Virus record (IMG/VR): IMGVR_UViG_3300018080_000009 | Location: 1-64,000 of that record | Length of the DNA: 64,000 bases | Source: a virus | Strand: one strand, 5' to 3' | Part shown: in pieces, positions 1 to 7,352 of the stretch | How positions within the stretch are numbered: the stretch's first letter is position 1 | Layout: every line of letters begins with the position of its first letter | The notes under the pieces: model-generated | Seen by the model: the letters and a program-made list of their open reading frames with translations, nothing else | Databases searched by the model: none | What the model was told of the DNA's origin: nothing | Program-made: the position numbers and the translations under genes

Positions 1-201
1 AGGAAAGAAATTGATGAAAATGGTGAATTCTGGGGGGTAGCAACTATTCCGATGAATTGGGGAAGCTGCGAAATTTGTAAGAAGCCAATTCCGAGAGAAG
101 AAGTCCAAGCATTTCAAGAAGAGTCCGGGACTAACGAATATCCTGCTACTTGTTTTGATTGTGCTGAGCAAGAAGCGTTGGAGTATAGGAGGACAAAATG
201 A
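1..201 (+). CDS. Zinc-ribbon-like protein, 5' truncated by window edge
   Basis: The frame is open from base 1 to a TGA at 199-201, so only the last 66 codons are in the window. The visible part has two CxxC pairs (CEIC and CFDC) about 30 residues apart, the spacing of a small zinc ribbon. The end is acidic and polar. Its stop overlaps the next start (ATGA), so the two are probably translationally coupled. Function unknown; it could be a small DNA- or protein-binding factor. No start can be assigned. Confidence 0.6.
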   Translation, partial: RKEIDENGEFWGVATIPMNWGSCEICKKPIPREEVQAFQEESGTNEYPATCFDCAEQEALEYRRTK

Positions 202-557
202 CACCGTGGTACAGAAGAGTACAGATGGATACGGTAATAGTTTCAGTAGATAAGGATGACATTGCAAGAGCTGGAGTATTATTCGAAGATGATGAAGAGC
301 TCGATTGGTTTATTCAGGATTACGTATTAGAGCGGCTACAGAAAGATTTTCCGGATTTTGATTTAGGCGGGAAGCTAGGAAAGAGCACATTCGCATACCT
401 AGAGTGGGATGGGTACGACTATAAATTGGATTTGCTATTTGAAGATCCTATTTATGATGCCATTGAGGATTCGGCTCAGGAATGGAATGACCTAACGCTT
501 CAAGACCTATTAGAAGACCCCGAGGGATTGAGGGATATGATAGAAAGGAACAGATAA
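198..557 (+). CDS. Hypothetical acidic protein
   Basis: 119 codons from an ATG preceded by AGGAGG at 187-192 with a 5-base spacer. The product is very acidic (runs such as FEDDEELDW and LLEDPEG) and has no membrane segment, cysteine pair or motif I recognise. An internal Met at 225 could give a 110-residue form, but the strong Shine-Dalgarno favours 198. It overlaps the gene before it by 4 bases and the gene after it by 1 base (TAATG). Function unknown. Confidence 0.7.
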   Translation: MTPWYRRVQMDTVIVSVDKDDIARAGVLFEDDEELDWFIQDYVLERLQKDFPDFDLGGKLGKSTFAYLEWDGYDYKLDLLFEDPIYDAIEDSAQEWNDLTLQDLLEDPEGLRDMIERNR

Positions 558-754
558 TGATGATGCTAACTCTTGAGTGTCGGGAATGTGGGAGGACTGC
601 CAATTTCTCTGGTAGAGAAGCAAGGGACATAATCGAACAGGTAGATGTTCTGGGATGGGATCTATTTCCAGTAGGAGATGGCCTAGGAGGATTGTGTCCA
701 GACTGTTACTCCAAAGTAGATGGGAGTGAAGAAGTCCCAGACTATCTGAGATAG
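557..754 (+). CDS. Small zinc-ribbon protein
   Basis: 65 codons starting at the first of three consecutive ATGs; the exact start among them cannot be decided. CREC near the N-terminus and CPDC near residue 48 form a CxxC-x35-CxxC pattern, so a zinc ribbon is likely. It sits in a run of small accessory genes upstream of the packaging genes. Function unknown. Confidence 0.7.
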   Translation: MMMLTLECRECGRTANFSGREARDIIEQVDVLGWDLFPVGDGLGGLCPDCYSKVDGSEEVPDYLR

Positions 755-764
755 GAGAATAATA

Positions 765-953
765 ATGTATCATTTAATCAAGGAAGTGCTCCTGTCTTTA
801 AATGAGATATATGGTCATTTAGGTGCGGCTGAGATTCAGTCAATACCTTCTGACGATCAGATAATTATGAATCATGTAAGGGATGCGAAGAGGATAACGG
901 AGACCACCATGATTTTAGTCAAAGCATTGAGAAAATTGGCAGAGGAGGAATAA
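765..953 (+). CDS. Hypothetical small helical protein
   Basis: 62 codons, ATG with AGGAGA upstream at 752-757. The sequence is mostly amphipathic helix with no cysteine, signal or membrane segment. The next gene starts 1 base after its stop, so both are likely on one transcript. I do not recognise the family. Confidence 0.6.
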   Translation: MYHLIKEVLLSLNEIYGHLGAAEIQSIPSDDQIIMNHVRDAKRITETTMILVKALRKLAEEE

Positions 954-954
954 A

Positions 955-1179
955 ATGCCTATACCCCGTAATGAATTGACCAAGAGGTTCGTAGAATTTT
1001 GCAAAACAAAGGAAACGCTTCAAGGTTGTGCTATGTTAATGGCTATAGTACGACTAGCAAACATCTCTCTAGACGTGGACCTGGAATATGGAACCAATAC
1101 CTATGCCCAGCTGAATGAATTGATGGACGTAGAAGGGGTTGCAGCTTCCTTGGAGGAAATTATAAAAGGAGGTGATTAG
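955..1179 (+). CDS. Hypothetical small protein
   Basis: 74 codons, ATG with GAGGAG (943-948) just upstream. It looks helical (LQGCAMLMAIVRLANISL is the most hydrophobic stretch, too polar for a membrane helix). Its last codons overlap the very strong Shine-Dalgarno at 1166-1176, which now leads to a three-codon reading frame only. Function unknown. Confidence 0.6.
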   Translation: MPIPRNELTKRFVEFCKTKETLQGCAMLMAIVRLANISLDVDLEYGTNTYAQLNELMDVEGVAASLEEIIKGGD

Positions 1180-1192
1180 AATGAGGCCCTAA
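1166..1192 (+). pseudogene. Perfect Shine-Dalgarno followed by a 3-codon ORF
   Basis: AAGGAGGTGAT (1166-1176) is an exact complement of the bacterial 16S rRNA 3' end and stands 8 bases before ATG AGG CCC TAA (1181-1192). Such a strong initiation site for three codons suggests either the stump of a gene whose body has been lost in the following 395 bases or a minimal leader peptide. The gene-loss reading is inference; no homologous remnant is recognisable on the + strand. Confidence 0.4.
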
Positions 1193-1574
1193 GTACTCAA
1201 TAAGTTCTGATGTCATAGAATAATCTCGCACAAAATATCCCCGAACAATAAGAAGACTCCCCGTAGATGTAAAATCTATCCATAGAAGTCCGTTATGCAT
1301 ACCAAAGGTATCAAGCTATCTATAGGTTTGATTCCATTCACAAATAGGTTGAGAATCTAACAAGTTTCGACCCTTAAAGTTTCAGATCTGCAGCAGGGGG
1401 CCAACTGACATTTTTACTGGGTAGAGCATAAAGGTGTACTGCATTTATTGTGTGTGGGGTAGTGGAGTAGTGGTTTATTGGTGTGCGTGTTGAGATTATG
1501 TATTGGTAGAATGGGGTGGGGTATGCGTAGGGGTGTGGGATGTGTTATTGTAATAGGAGACATAGGAGAGAGAC
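1193..1574 (+). other. Gene-poor stretch upstream of terL
   Basis: About 380 bases without a convincing gene. The first part has short inverted repeats (TAGAT/ATCTA near 1265, ATACC-AAA-GGTAT at 1298-1310). The minus strand has an open frame of 46 codons (1300 down to 1160) with no ribosome-binding site. From about 1440 to 1560 the + strand is G/T-rich and nearly free of C, with four G-runs at 1513-1539 that fit a G-quadruplex pattern (loops 1, 8 and 3). It could carry a packaging site or a terL leader; neither is shown by sequence alone. Confidence 0.4.
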
Positions 1575-4445
1575 ATGGAAGAGATGAACAGCAGGGTGGA
1601 CGAGATTGGGAGTGGTGTAGGGAGTGAGGTAGGGGATTTTTCCGGCGAATTGTCTAATGAGCAGTGTGCGAAGTTAGCGGACATGGTGATGATGTTTGCT
1701 GAGGAGATGATAGGGTTTGAGTTATACCCATATGAGAGGGAGTTTGGGTGGCGGATATGTTATTCAGTAATTATTGAGGATGCGGAGGAGATCACCGCGC
1801 TTTTTTCCAGGCAGAGTGGGAAGACGGAGACGGTAGCGACGGTAGTAGATGCGTTGATGGTATTACTTCCAGTATTTGCGAAGGTACTTAGCAGTGATAG
1901 CAGGTTATTGAAGTTCAGGAACGGGTTTTGGGTAGGGATTTACGCACCTGGGTATGAGCAATCTGAGATAATGTTTGATAGGATGAAGGCGCGGATGTAC
2001 AGCAAAGCCAGTATGAAGATCCTGCTTGATCCTGATATTGACATTGATTTATTGGATGCGCCGAAAAATATGGAGTTACCTAACGGTTCGTTTGCGCATT
2101 GTGGTACGGCGGCGCCACAAGCCAGTATCGAGGGCAAGACATTTCATTTAATCATTTTTGAAGAATGTGTAGGACCTGAATCGTTAGTTACGACTCCTGA
2201 TGGTGACTTTCCTATAGTTGATTTGGTTGAGAATTCATATAGCGGAAAAGTCCGTGCTTTTTCTCATGATAAAAACGAAATAGTGTGGGCAGATGTTCTG
2301 GGGGTATTAGAAATTGAACCCCGTCATCAGTGTTTCGAATTGACCTTCTCTGATAATACTGTCCACAGGTGTACTGGAGATCATCGTTGGTTTATTGAGG
2401 GCGTTGGTTATGTATCTACTTATCAGCTTTATACGTTGGCGTATTTTTCTTATAATAATAGTAAGTTAGGAGTTGATAGTGATACTAACCGATCAAATGC
2501 TATTAGGAACTCTATTAGGAGATGGCTCTCTGAATTACCCGGACAAGAAATACTCGAAAAGTCCGCGGTATGTGATGAATCATTCTACGAAACAGATCGA
2601 ATATGCGAAGGAGAAGCTCAAGAGACTGAAGAAATATGGTGCAGAAAAAATACAAATAGTAAAGAATCCAGGAAAAGGAAAGATGTGGGCTCGGATAGTG
2701 GGGAAATGTCGACCAGAACTGATTCCATATCACGAAGCGTTTTATCCAAAGGGGAAGAAAGGAGTATCTCAAAGAATTCTGAATTCCCTAGACAAAGAAG
2801 GTCTAGCTTGGTGGTGGATGGACGACGGCCATGTAAATACGAGACAGAATATGGGTCAGTTATCGACGAACGGTTTCACCAAAGAAGAGACAGAGATGAT
2901 TTCCAGTTGGTTTGTAACGAAATGGGGAGTAAATTCTGTAGTGCAATTAGAGAACAGATCGATGACGTATCAATTGAGATTCAGGGTAAGAGATTTGGAG
3001 ATGCTATCTACAGTAATCAGGGATTACGTATTCGATTCTATGATGCACAAAGTAATACCTACGAGAGAGGCGGTATGCGCCATCTGTCAAAAGACGTTTG
3101 CTCCAAAGAAGATAAGAGTACCGAACCCGTGTTGTTCATTAGAATGCAGGAAGATAAGAAAGAAGGAATACGACTTATTAAGATCCAAGGAATTGAAAGC
3201 CCTCCGAAAGTCTATGATCTAAAAACATCCGAAGGTAATTTCTTTGTGGGAAATGTTCTTACCCACAACTGCCAAGACATCAGTAGTGAGAAGATACGTG
3301 CGAGCATTCATCCCATGGCGAGTGCGACTGCGGGAACGCTAATAAAGATTGGAACCTGTAGTCCGAATAAGAGTGATTTTTACGAAGCGTGCAGGAGAAA
3401 TCAGAGAAATGATGTTAACAAAGGATTAGCACGCAGCAAGTATCGAGCTCACTTTCAATATGACTATACTGTTGCGCAAAGGTATAACCCTCGGTATCGG
3501 AAATACGTGGAGAAGGAGAAAGAGCGACTGGGCGAGGATTCCGATGAATTCAAGATGAAATACCGACTTATTTGGATGTTAGAACGAGGCATGTACGTCA
3601 GTCCCGATATGCTAGATGAGTGTGGGGTGAAGACCAGTAATGATAAAGTTACTGTTGAAAAGGGAAAAGGCCGGAGGAAGAAAGTATTTACATTCACACG
3701 TAGTTCCAACGTAACCACCTACGACCCGTTGAATTCTGATATTTGTGCGGCGATAGACGTAGGTAGGGAGAATTCGACTGTAGTTACCGTAGCGAAAGTA
3801 TTCTGGGAATGTCCTGTACTTTACGGTGACGAAGACAGGTATTTTTGTCATGTGTACAATTGGTTGGAATTAGTTGGTGATCAACACGAAGCCCAATGGC
3901 CACAGATACTTGAGTTCCTCGATAATTATCTAATTGGACAAGTAATCGTTGATGCAACTGGAAAGGGAGATCCCGTATATTCACGACTTGCGGCGGAATT
4001 AGATTCCAAAGGGATCACAGTCACGCCATTTTTATTCTCCAGCCAGAGCAAAGACGTTGGGTACAAAGTACTGTTACAAGAATTGACTGCGCGTAGAATG
4101 ACTTTTCCAGCTGGATCTAGAGTTACGAGGATGAAAAAATATCAGAGATTTTATCAACAAATGTGTGACCTCGAAAAAAGATGGCGTGGACAGACGATGG
4201 TAGTTGAGAAACCCCGTGATGTTCAAGACGCGCATGACGACTATCCTGACTCACTTATGATGTTGTGTTGGTTAGTAAACGTCAGGGGTAGTATGGAAGT
4301 AGAAACTGCTCCAAATATGTTATTAGGTAGAATGAGTGGAATGGCTTCTAATATGGCGACAAGTGCCAGAGAGTGGTATCGTAAAAGAGTAAGTACTCCA
4401 AGGAGAGTACCGCGACCTAGCCATAGAGGAAGGTGGGATAGTTAA
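1575..4445 (+). CDS. terL: Terminase large subunit precursor containing an intein
   Basis: 956-codon precursor; removal of the 368-residue intein leaves a 588-residue TerL, a normal size. TerL is the motor that cuts and pumps DNA into the prohead through the portal. Walker A is RQSGKT at residues 79-84 and Walker B is LIIFEE at 192-197. The C-terminal RNase H-like nuclease shows conserved acidic patches AAIDVGREN, VIVDATGKG and DAHDDYPDS. The intein starts at Cys198, immediately after the Walker B glutamates, and ends at Asn565 before Cys566, so an unspliced protein could not be an active ATPase. AGGAGAGAGAC precedes the start. The N-extein codons are G-richer than the rest of the gene. No clear small terminase gene lies just upstream. 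Confidence 0.95.
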   Translation: MEEMNSRVDEIGSGVGSEVGDFSGELSNEQCAKLADMVMMFAEEMIGFELYPYEREFGWRICYSVIIEDAEEITALFSRQSGKTETVATVVDALMVLLPVFAKVLSSDSRLLKFRNGFWVGIYAPGYEQSEIMFDRMKARMYSKASMKILLDPDIDIDLLDAPKNMELPNGSFAHCGTAAPQASIEGKTFHLIIFEECVGPESLVTTPDGDFPIVDLVENSYSGKVRAFSHDKNEIVWADVLGVLEIEPRHQCFELTFSDNTVHRCTGDHRWFIEGVGYVSTYQLYTLAYFSYNNSKLGVDSDTNRSNAIRNSIRRWLSELPGQEILEKSAVCDESFYETDRICEGEAQETEEIWCRKNTNSKESRKRKDVGSDSGEMSTRTDSISRSVLSKGEERSISKNSEFPRQRRSSLVVDGRRPCKYETEYGSVIDERFHQRRDRDDFQLVCNEMGSKFCSAIREQIDDVSIEIQGKRFGDAIYSNQGLRIRFYDAQSNTYERGGMRHLSKDVCSKEDKSTEPVLFIRMQEDKKEGIRLIKIQGIESPPKVYDLKTSEGNFFVGNVLTHNCQDISSEKIRASIHPMASATAGTLIKIGTCSPNKSDFYEACRRNQRNDVNKGLARSKYRAHFQYDYTVAQRYNPRYRKYVEKEKERLGEDSDEFKMKYRLIWMLERGMYVSPDMLDECGVKTSNDKVTVEKGKGRRKKVFTFTRSSNVTTYDPLNSDICAAIDVGRENSTVVTVAKVFWECPVLYGDEDRYFCHVYNWLELVGDQHEAQWPQILEFLDNYLIGQVIVDATGKGDPVYSRLAAELDSKGITVTPFLFSSQSKDVGYKVLLQELTARRMTFPAGSRVTRMKKYQRFYQQMCDLEKRWRGQTMVVEKPRDVQDAHDDYPDSLMMLCWLVNVRGSMEVETAPNMLLGRMSGMASNMATSAREWYRKRVSTPRRVPRPSHRGRWDS
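2166..3269 (+). mobile_element. TerL intein with an out-of-frame nested endonuclease gene
   Basis: In-frame insert of 368 residues (precursor 198-565). Block A starts CVGPESLVTTPDG; block B has the TxxH signature CTGDHRWF with Thr267 and His270; block F/G is VYDLKTSEGNFFVGN ending LTHN before Cys566. All residues needed for class 1 splicing (Cys1, block B His, penultimate His, terminal Asn, Cys+1) are present. Between about residue 302 and 550 the intein frame translates to a Ser/Arg/Glu/Lys-rich sequence unlike a folded domain, because that DNA carries a LAGLIDADG endonuclease in the +1 frame. Leaving out the overlap gives roughly 137 residues, the size of a mini-intein. Confidence 0.92.
2479..3222 (+). 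CDS. LAGLIDADG homing endonuclease nested in the intein, +1 frame
   Basis: 247 residues read in the +1 frame relative to terL, inside the intein. Motif 1 is LLGTLLGDGSL (about residues 8-18) and motif 2 is GLAWWWMDDGHV (about 108-119), giving a two-motif monomeric endonuclease. The C-terminus has CAIC and later PCCSLEC, a zinc-finger-like cluster. The frame opens with TTG at 2473, but AGGAG (2468-2472) touches that codon; GTG at 2479 has a 6-base spacer and is the better start. ATG at 2497 would cut into motif 1. It ends in its own TAA, inside intein block F coding. It would cut intein-less terL alleles and so spread the intein. Target and expression are inferred. Confidence 0.88.
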   Translation: MILTDQMLLGTLLGDGSLNYPDKKYSKSPRYVMNHSTKQIEYAKEKLKRLKKYGAEKIQIVKNPGKGKMWARIVGKCRPELIPYHEAFYPKGKKGVSQRILNSLDKEGLAWWWMDDGHVNTRQNMGQLSTNGFTKEETEMISSWFVTKWGVNSVVQLENRSMTYQLRFRVRDLEMLSTVIRDYVFDSMMHKVIPTREAVCAICQKTFAPKKIRVPNPCCSLECRKIRKKEYDLLRSKELKALRKSMI

Positions 4446-4458
4446 ATGGAGATGGTTC

Positions 4459-4821
4459 ATGACCAAACATAGTAATGAAACAAAGAGAAAAATAAGTCAT
4501 AGTGTTAGGAGAACGAATTCAGTCAAGAAATATGGTTTGTCCCCTACTCAAGCACGTATGGAAGCACTTGCCGAAGGATTCAAAGAGGGACACCCAGAAG
4601 GTTTAGAAGTGAATACTGTTCGTAATTATGGTGACTTGGGAAAAGATACAGTTTACATTGGGGATGAACCCATTGTAGAAATACAGAAAGATGAAAGAAT
4701 CCTGGCATATGAAGAACAAAAACGACTTGAAGCTGAAAAAGCAAAAGAGGGCCCTAAACCAGATATAGTTTTTCAGAAGTTAAGTGTAGAAAAGCCAGAG
4801 AAAAACGCAGAATTAAAGTAG
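4459..4821 (+). CDS. Hypothetical head-region protein
   Basis: 120 codons between terL and portal, ATG with GGAG about 7 bases upstream. The N-terminus is basic (residues 1-25 rich in Lys/Arg/Ser) and the C-terminal third is a charged helix (EEQKRLEAEKAKEGPKP). No cysteines, signal or known motif. The position suggests a packaging or portal-vertex accessory role, but nothing in the sequence shows it. Confidence 0.6.
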   Translation: MTKHSNETKRKISHSVRRTNSVKKYGLSPTQARMEALAEGFKEGHPEGLEVNTVRNYGDLGKDTVYIGDEPIVEIQKDERILAYEEQKRLEAEKAKEGPKPDIVFQKLSVEKPEKNAELK

Positions 4822-4830
4822 GAGGATCTA

Positions 4831-6408
4831 ATGGCCGATCTTGCATACCAAGCCAGTGCTCATGGCGGGATTCAGAATTTATTCGAAATGATGTTTGGCG
4901 ATGATCTGTACAGAGCACATTCGAGAAGGCTTTCGTTGTACAGACGATATTGGCAATTTTATTTGGGCAAGCATTGGTCATATGAAAGAGATCCGGGAGA
5001 GCCTACGACTACAGTCAACTATTCTAAGAGATGTTTGGATCTACATAATGATTTCACGTTCAAAAAAGGATTTTCAACAGTCATTCCAGATGACCCAGGG
5101 ACTCCAGAGGATGAAAAAAGTAATCGTGAATTCATTCGACTTATGTTGGAAGAGACTTGGAGGAGAAATAACAAGTTTCTTTGGGGGTTGGAAGCCGGCC
5201 AGATGGGTGGAGTCACTGGAGATTGTTTCGTTAGGATTTCTTGGGAGACTGAAGACCCCTTGGAAGACCCGTATGCCCGTGCTGATATTATCCCAAGCCA
5301 TTTGTGTTTCCCCGAATTTGGGGGACCGCACGGGGTCGACAGAAAAAAGCTAACCCGTATTGCGATTGTCACCCCTGTTTTCAAGTATCCTGAACAGTTA
5401 CCAGCAGCTCAGTATCGTAGCAGGTCAGTTGGAGTAGCTGCTCAAGTTACGATAAATGCCGAAGTATGGACGGCAGCTACATATAATAGGGATGGAACTA
5501 TCAAGACCCCATGTACTGTCCAGGAATATGTAGATGGTGAGCCTAGTGGAAATCCAGTTGTCAGTTCCTTGGGTGAAATTCCTGTAGTGCATATTCCGAA
5601 TTACCCTCTTGCTGGGGAATATTTTGGTCTGTCGGACATGATAGACAGTGTAGAAATCAATCGTGAGTTGAATGAGAAGATGACTGATATTTCAGACATC
5701 ATTAATTACCATGCTTCACCGCAGACAATTCTCTATGGAGTCAAGCTCAGGGATCTGGAAAAGGGTGCTAACAGGATGTGGGCTGTTCCAGCTGATGCTA
5801 GGGTAGAGAATTTGGAGTTGGATAGCAATCTCGAAGCTTCCAATAAGTACATTGAACTCCTGAGAAAGTCTTTATTCGAGTTGACAAGTACTCCTGAGAA
5901 CATTTTGGGTTCGACTACTCAAGCTATCAGCAATACGACTGGTGTTGCACTTCAGTTGCAGTTTCTTCCGATGATAGCGAAGAGAGATATTAAGGTTTTG
6001 ACCTATAGTCATGGTTTGAGACTTGTTAATAGGTTGATGATAAAGATTACGGAGCTTGCAGATCCTGATTTCAGAATGAAAATGAAAGGTCTGAAGGGAA
6101 ATAAGTATAGGAACAATGTAGTGTTCCCAGATCCATTGCCACATGACGAGTTGAAAGAGCTTGAGAAAGCAATAATGAAGATAGAAGCAGGATTGTCGGC
6201 CAGAAGATTAGAACTGGCTAATATGGGTAAGTCCCAGAAAGAGATTGAAGATATTCTGAAGATCATTGCTGATGAACAAGCTGAAGACAGAGAGAGTGAA
6301 TTCGATTGGGGTGTTTCGGGTTCGGGAAATAATCCTAGATCGACAGGGGGTCCAGATGGCACTCGTGGAGAGAAGATAACTAATACGACAATACAGAAGA
6401 ATGCATAG
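4831..6408 (+). CDS. Portal protein
   Basis: 525 codons, AGGAGG at 4821-4826 before ATG. Portal proteins form the dodecameric ring through which DNA enters and leaves the head. Length, position right after terL and before the minor head protein, and features such as LGEIPVVHIPNYPLAGEY, the long hinge helix region around residues 330-420 (STPENILGSTTQAISNTTG, then LQLQFLPMIAKRD) match the SPP1 gp6-like portal group. The C-terminal tail is polar and Gly/Asn-rich. It overlaps the next gene by one base. Confidence 0.9.
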   Translation: MADLAYQASAHGGIQNLFEMMFGDDLYRAHSRRLSLYRRYWQFYLGKHWSYERDPGEPTTTVNYSKRCLDLHNDFTFKKGFSTVIPDDPGTPEDEKSNREFIRLMLEETWRRNNKFLWGLEAGQMGGVTGDCFVRISWETEDPLEDPYARADIIPSHLCFPEFGGPHGVDRKKLTRIAIVTPVFKYPEQLPAAQYRSRSVGVAAQVTINAEVWTAATYNRDGTIKTPCTVQEYVDGEPSGNPVVSSLGEIPVVHIPNYPLAGEYFGLSDMIDSVEINRELNEKMTDISDIINYHASPQTILYGVKLRDLEKGANRMWAVPADARVENLELDSNLEASNKYIELLRKSLFELTSTPENILGSTTQAISNTTGVALQLQFLPMIAKRDIKVLTYSHGLRLVNRLMIKITELADPDFRMKMKGLKGNKYRNNVVFPDPLPHDELKELEKAIMKIEAGLSARRLELANMGKSQKEIEDILKIIADEQAEDRESEFDWGVSGSGNNPRSTGGPDGTRGEKITNTTIQKNA

Positions 6409-7289
6409 TGGCAGCATACGATAGACAATATTTGCAGAATCAGCGTGCGAAGCTCTTCAGTCGTATAACAAGGGAATATTCAGAGCTTAGAGAACCAGCT
6501 AGAAAACTTTATGATTTCACTTTAGAAGAATTGACGGTTGCATCCCTGATACTGAGTGGCACTCGGCTGACTCCTGCTGCGTCCGATACCATCCTGAAAA
6601 AATTAACCCCAAGAGTTAAAGATGTGTTGTTGGAATATGACCGAATTATTCGTGAAGGTGCGAGAAGTGCAGCATCTAGGGCTATTCAGACACAAGTTAA
6701 TTATCTCAATGCACATGGGATAAAGCCTTTGTCCGATGCTCAAAGAGCAGAAATCTTAGAAGAAGTCGTAGAGAATCTTGACAAGCCATTTCCCATAGGT
6801 TCTAGGATGAATATGACTGCAAGATTGGCTCGAATTGGGAGAAATCATGTCCAGCAAATAGGTAAACTTTTAAAAGAGTCTCATGAAGAAAAGCCGAAAG
6901 AAATAATTGCAAAGAAGTTGAGTTCTGCTATTAAGCATTCGGCTAAAGGAAGAGCAGGCGTAAAGGGTGGTAGTTTTGTTAAAGATGCTCAGAGATTGCT
7001 TACTGCGGAAGAAGCACGAATAGCAAGAGAAGCAGAAATAACATATGCGAAAAGAACGGGAGTTTTATACGGGTATTGGAGACTTTCTCCTAGGCATCCA
7101 GATTATGGTGGAAGGGAAGTCTGTGATCTTCTGTCATCAGAAACAGATTCAGATACTGTTATGTCCTTAAAAGACAGTGGGAATTTGAGCAGAGTTTCTG
7201 AGTTAGGTGGACTTTATAAACTTGACCAATGGCCAGAATACCCGCATCCTTTTTGTATATGCTATATGGAACCAAAAATAATTGGTTGA
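6408..7289 (+). CDS. Minor head protein, Mu F / SPP1 gp7-like
   Basis: 293 codons with a GTG start that overlaps the portal stop (TAGTG). The N-terminal two thirds are helical. The C-terminus carries the head-morphogenesis signature: HPDYGGREVCDLL, GGLYKLDQWPEYPHPF and CICYMEP, whose conserved Cys and His residues are typical of the Mu gpF-like domain. These proteins bind the portal and enter the head with it. A perfect palindrome and a promoter-like sequence follow its stop. Confidence 0.85.
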   Translation: MAAYDRQYLQNQRAKLFSRITREYSELREPARKLYDFTLEELTVASLILSGTRLTPAASDTILKKLTPRVKDVLLEYDRIIREGARSAASRAIQTQVNYLNAHGIKPLSDAQRAEILEEVVENLDKPFPIGSRMNMTARLARIGRNHVQQIGKLLKESHEEKPKEIIAKKLSSAIKHSAKGRAGVKGGSFVKDAQRLLTAEEARIAREAEITYAKRTGVLYGYWRLSPRHPDYGGREVCDLLSSETDSDTVMSLKDSGNLSRVSELGGLYKLDQWPEYPHPFCICYMEPKIIG

Positions 7290-7296
7290 AAAGTTC

Positions 7297-7328
7297 TTGA
7301 CGAAAGTACAGTATCACTGTGATACTGT
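7297..7328 (+). promoter_or_regulatory. Promoter-like sequence overlapped by a 21-bp palindrome
   Basis: TTGACG (7297-7302) is followed 18 bases later by GATACT with an upstream TG, fitting an extended -10 promoter. ACAGTATCAC (7308-7317) and GTGATACTGT (7319-7328) are perfect inverted repeats around one central T, covering the spacer and -10. That geometry suits a repressor or activator dimer site. There is no U-tract, so it is not an intrinsic terminator. It would drive the scaffold and capsid genes. Binding is inferred. Confidence 0.5.
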
Positions 7329-7352
7329 TACGTAAATGAAAGGAGGCCCAGG

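Noticed and set aside
1160-1300. 46-codon minus-strand ORF in the gap before terL
   Set aside because: No ribosome-binding site, opposite strand to every other gene, and the frame ends within another gene; kept only as a note.
1193-1440. tRNA-like elements in the gap before terL
   Set aside because: The short hairpins do not form a cloverleaf with a matching T-arm and acceptor stem.
2473-2478. TTG at 2473 as the start of the nested endonuclease
   Set aside because: The AGGAG site directly touches it, leaving no spacer; GTG at 2479 has a 6-base spacer.
2473-3222. Assembly frameshift errors as the explanation for the out-of-frame endonuclease
   Set aside because: Two separate indels would be needed, and the intein frame would not be expected to stay open for 248 codons; the nuclease also has its own start signals and stop. 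Raw reads would settle it.
4895-5353. 152-codon + strand ORF inside the portal gene
   Set aside because: Lies wholly within a clear portal gene in another frame with no ribosome site.
7308-7328. Palindrome as an intrinsic terminator
   Set aside because: No U-tract follows and the one-base centre makes a poor loop; an operator is more likely.
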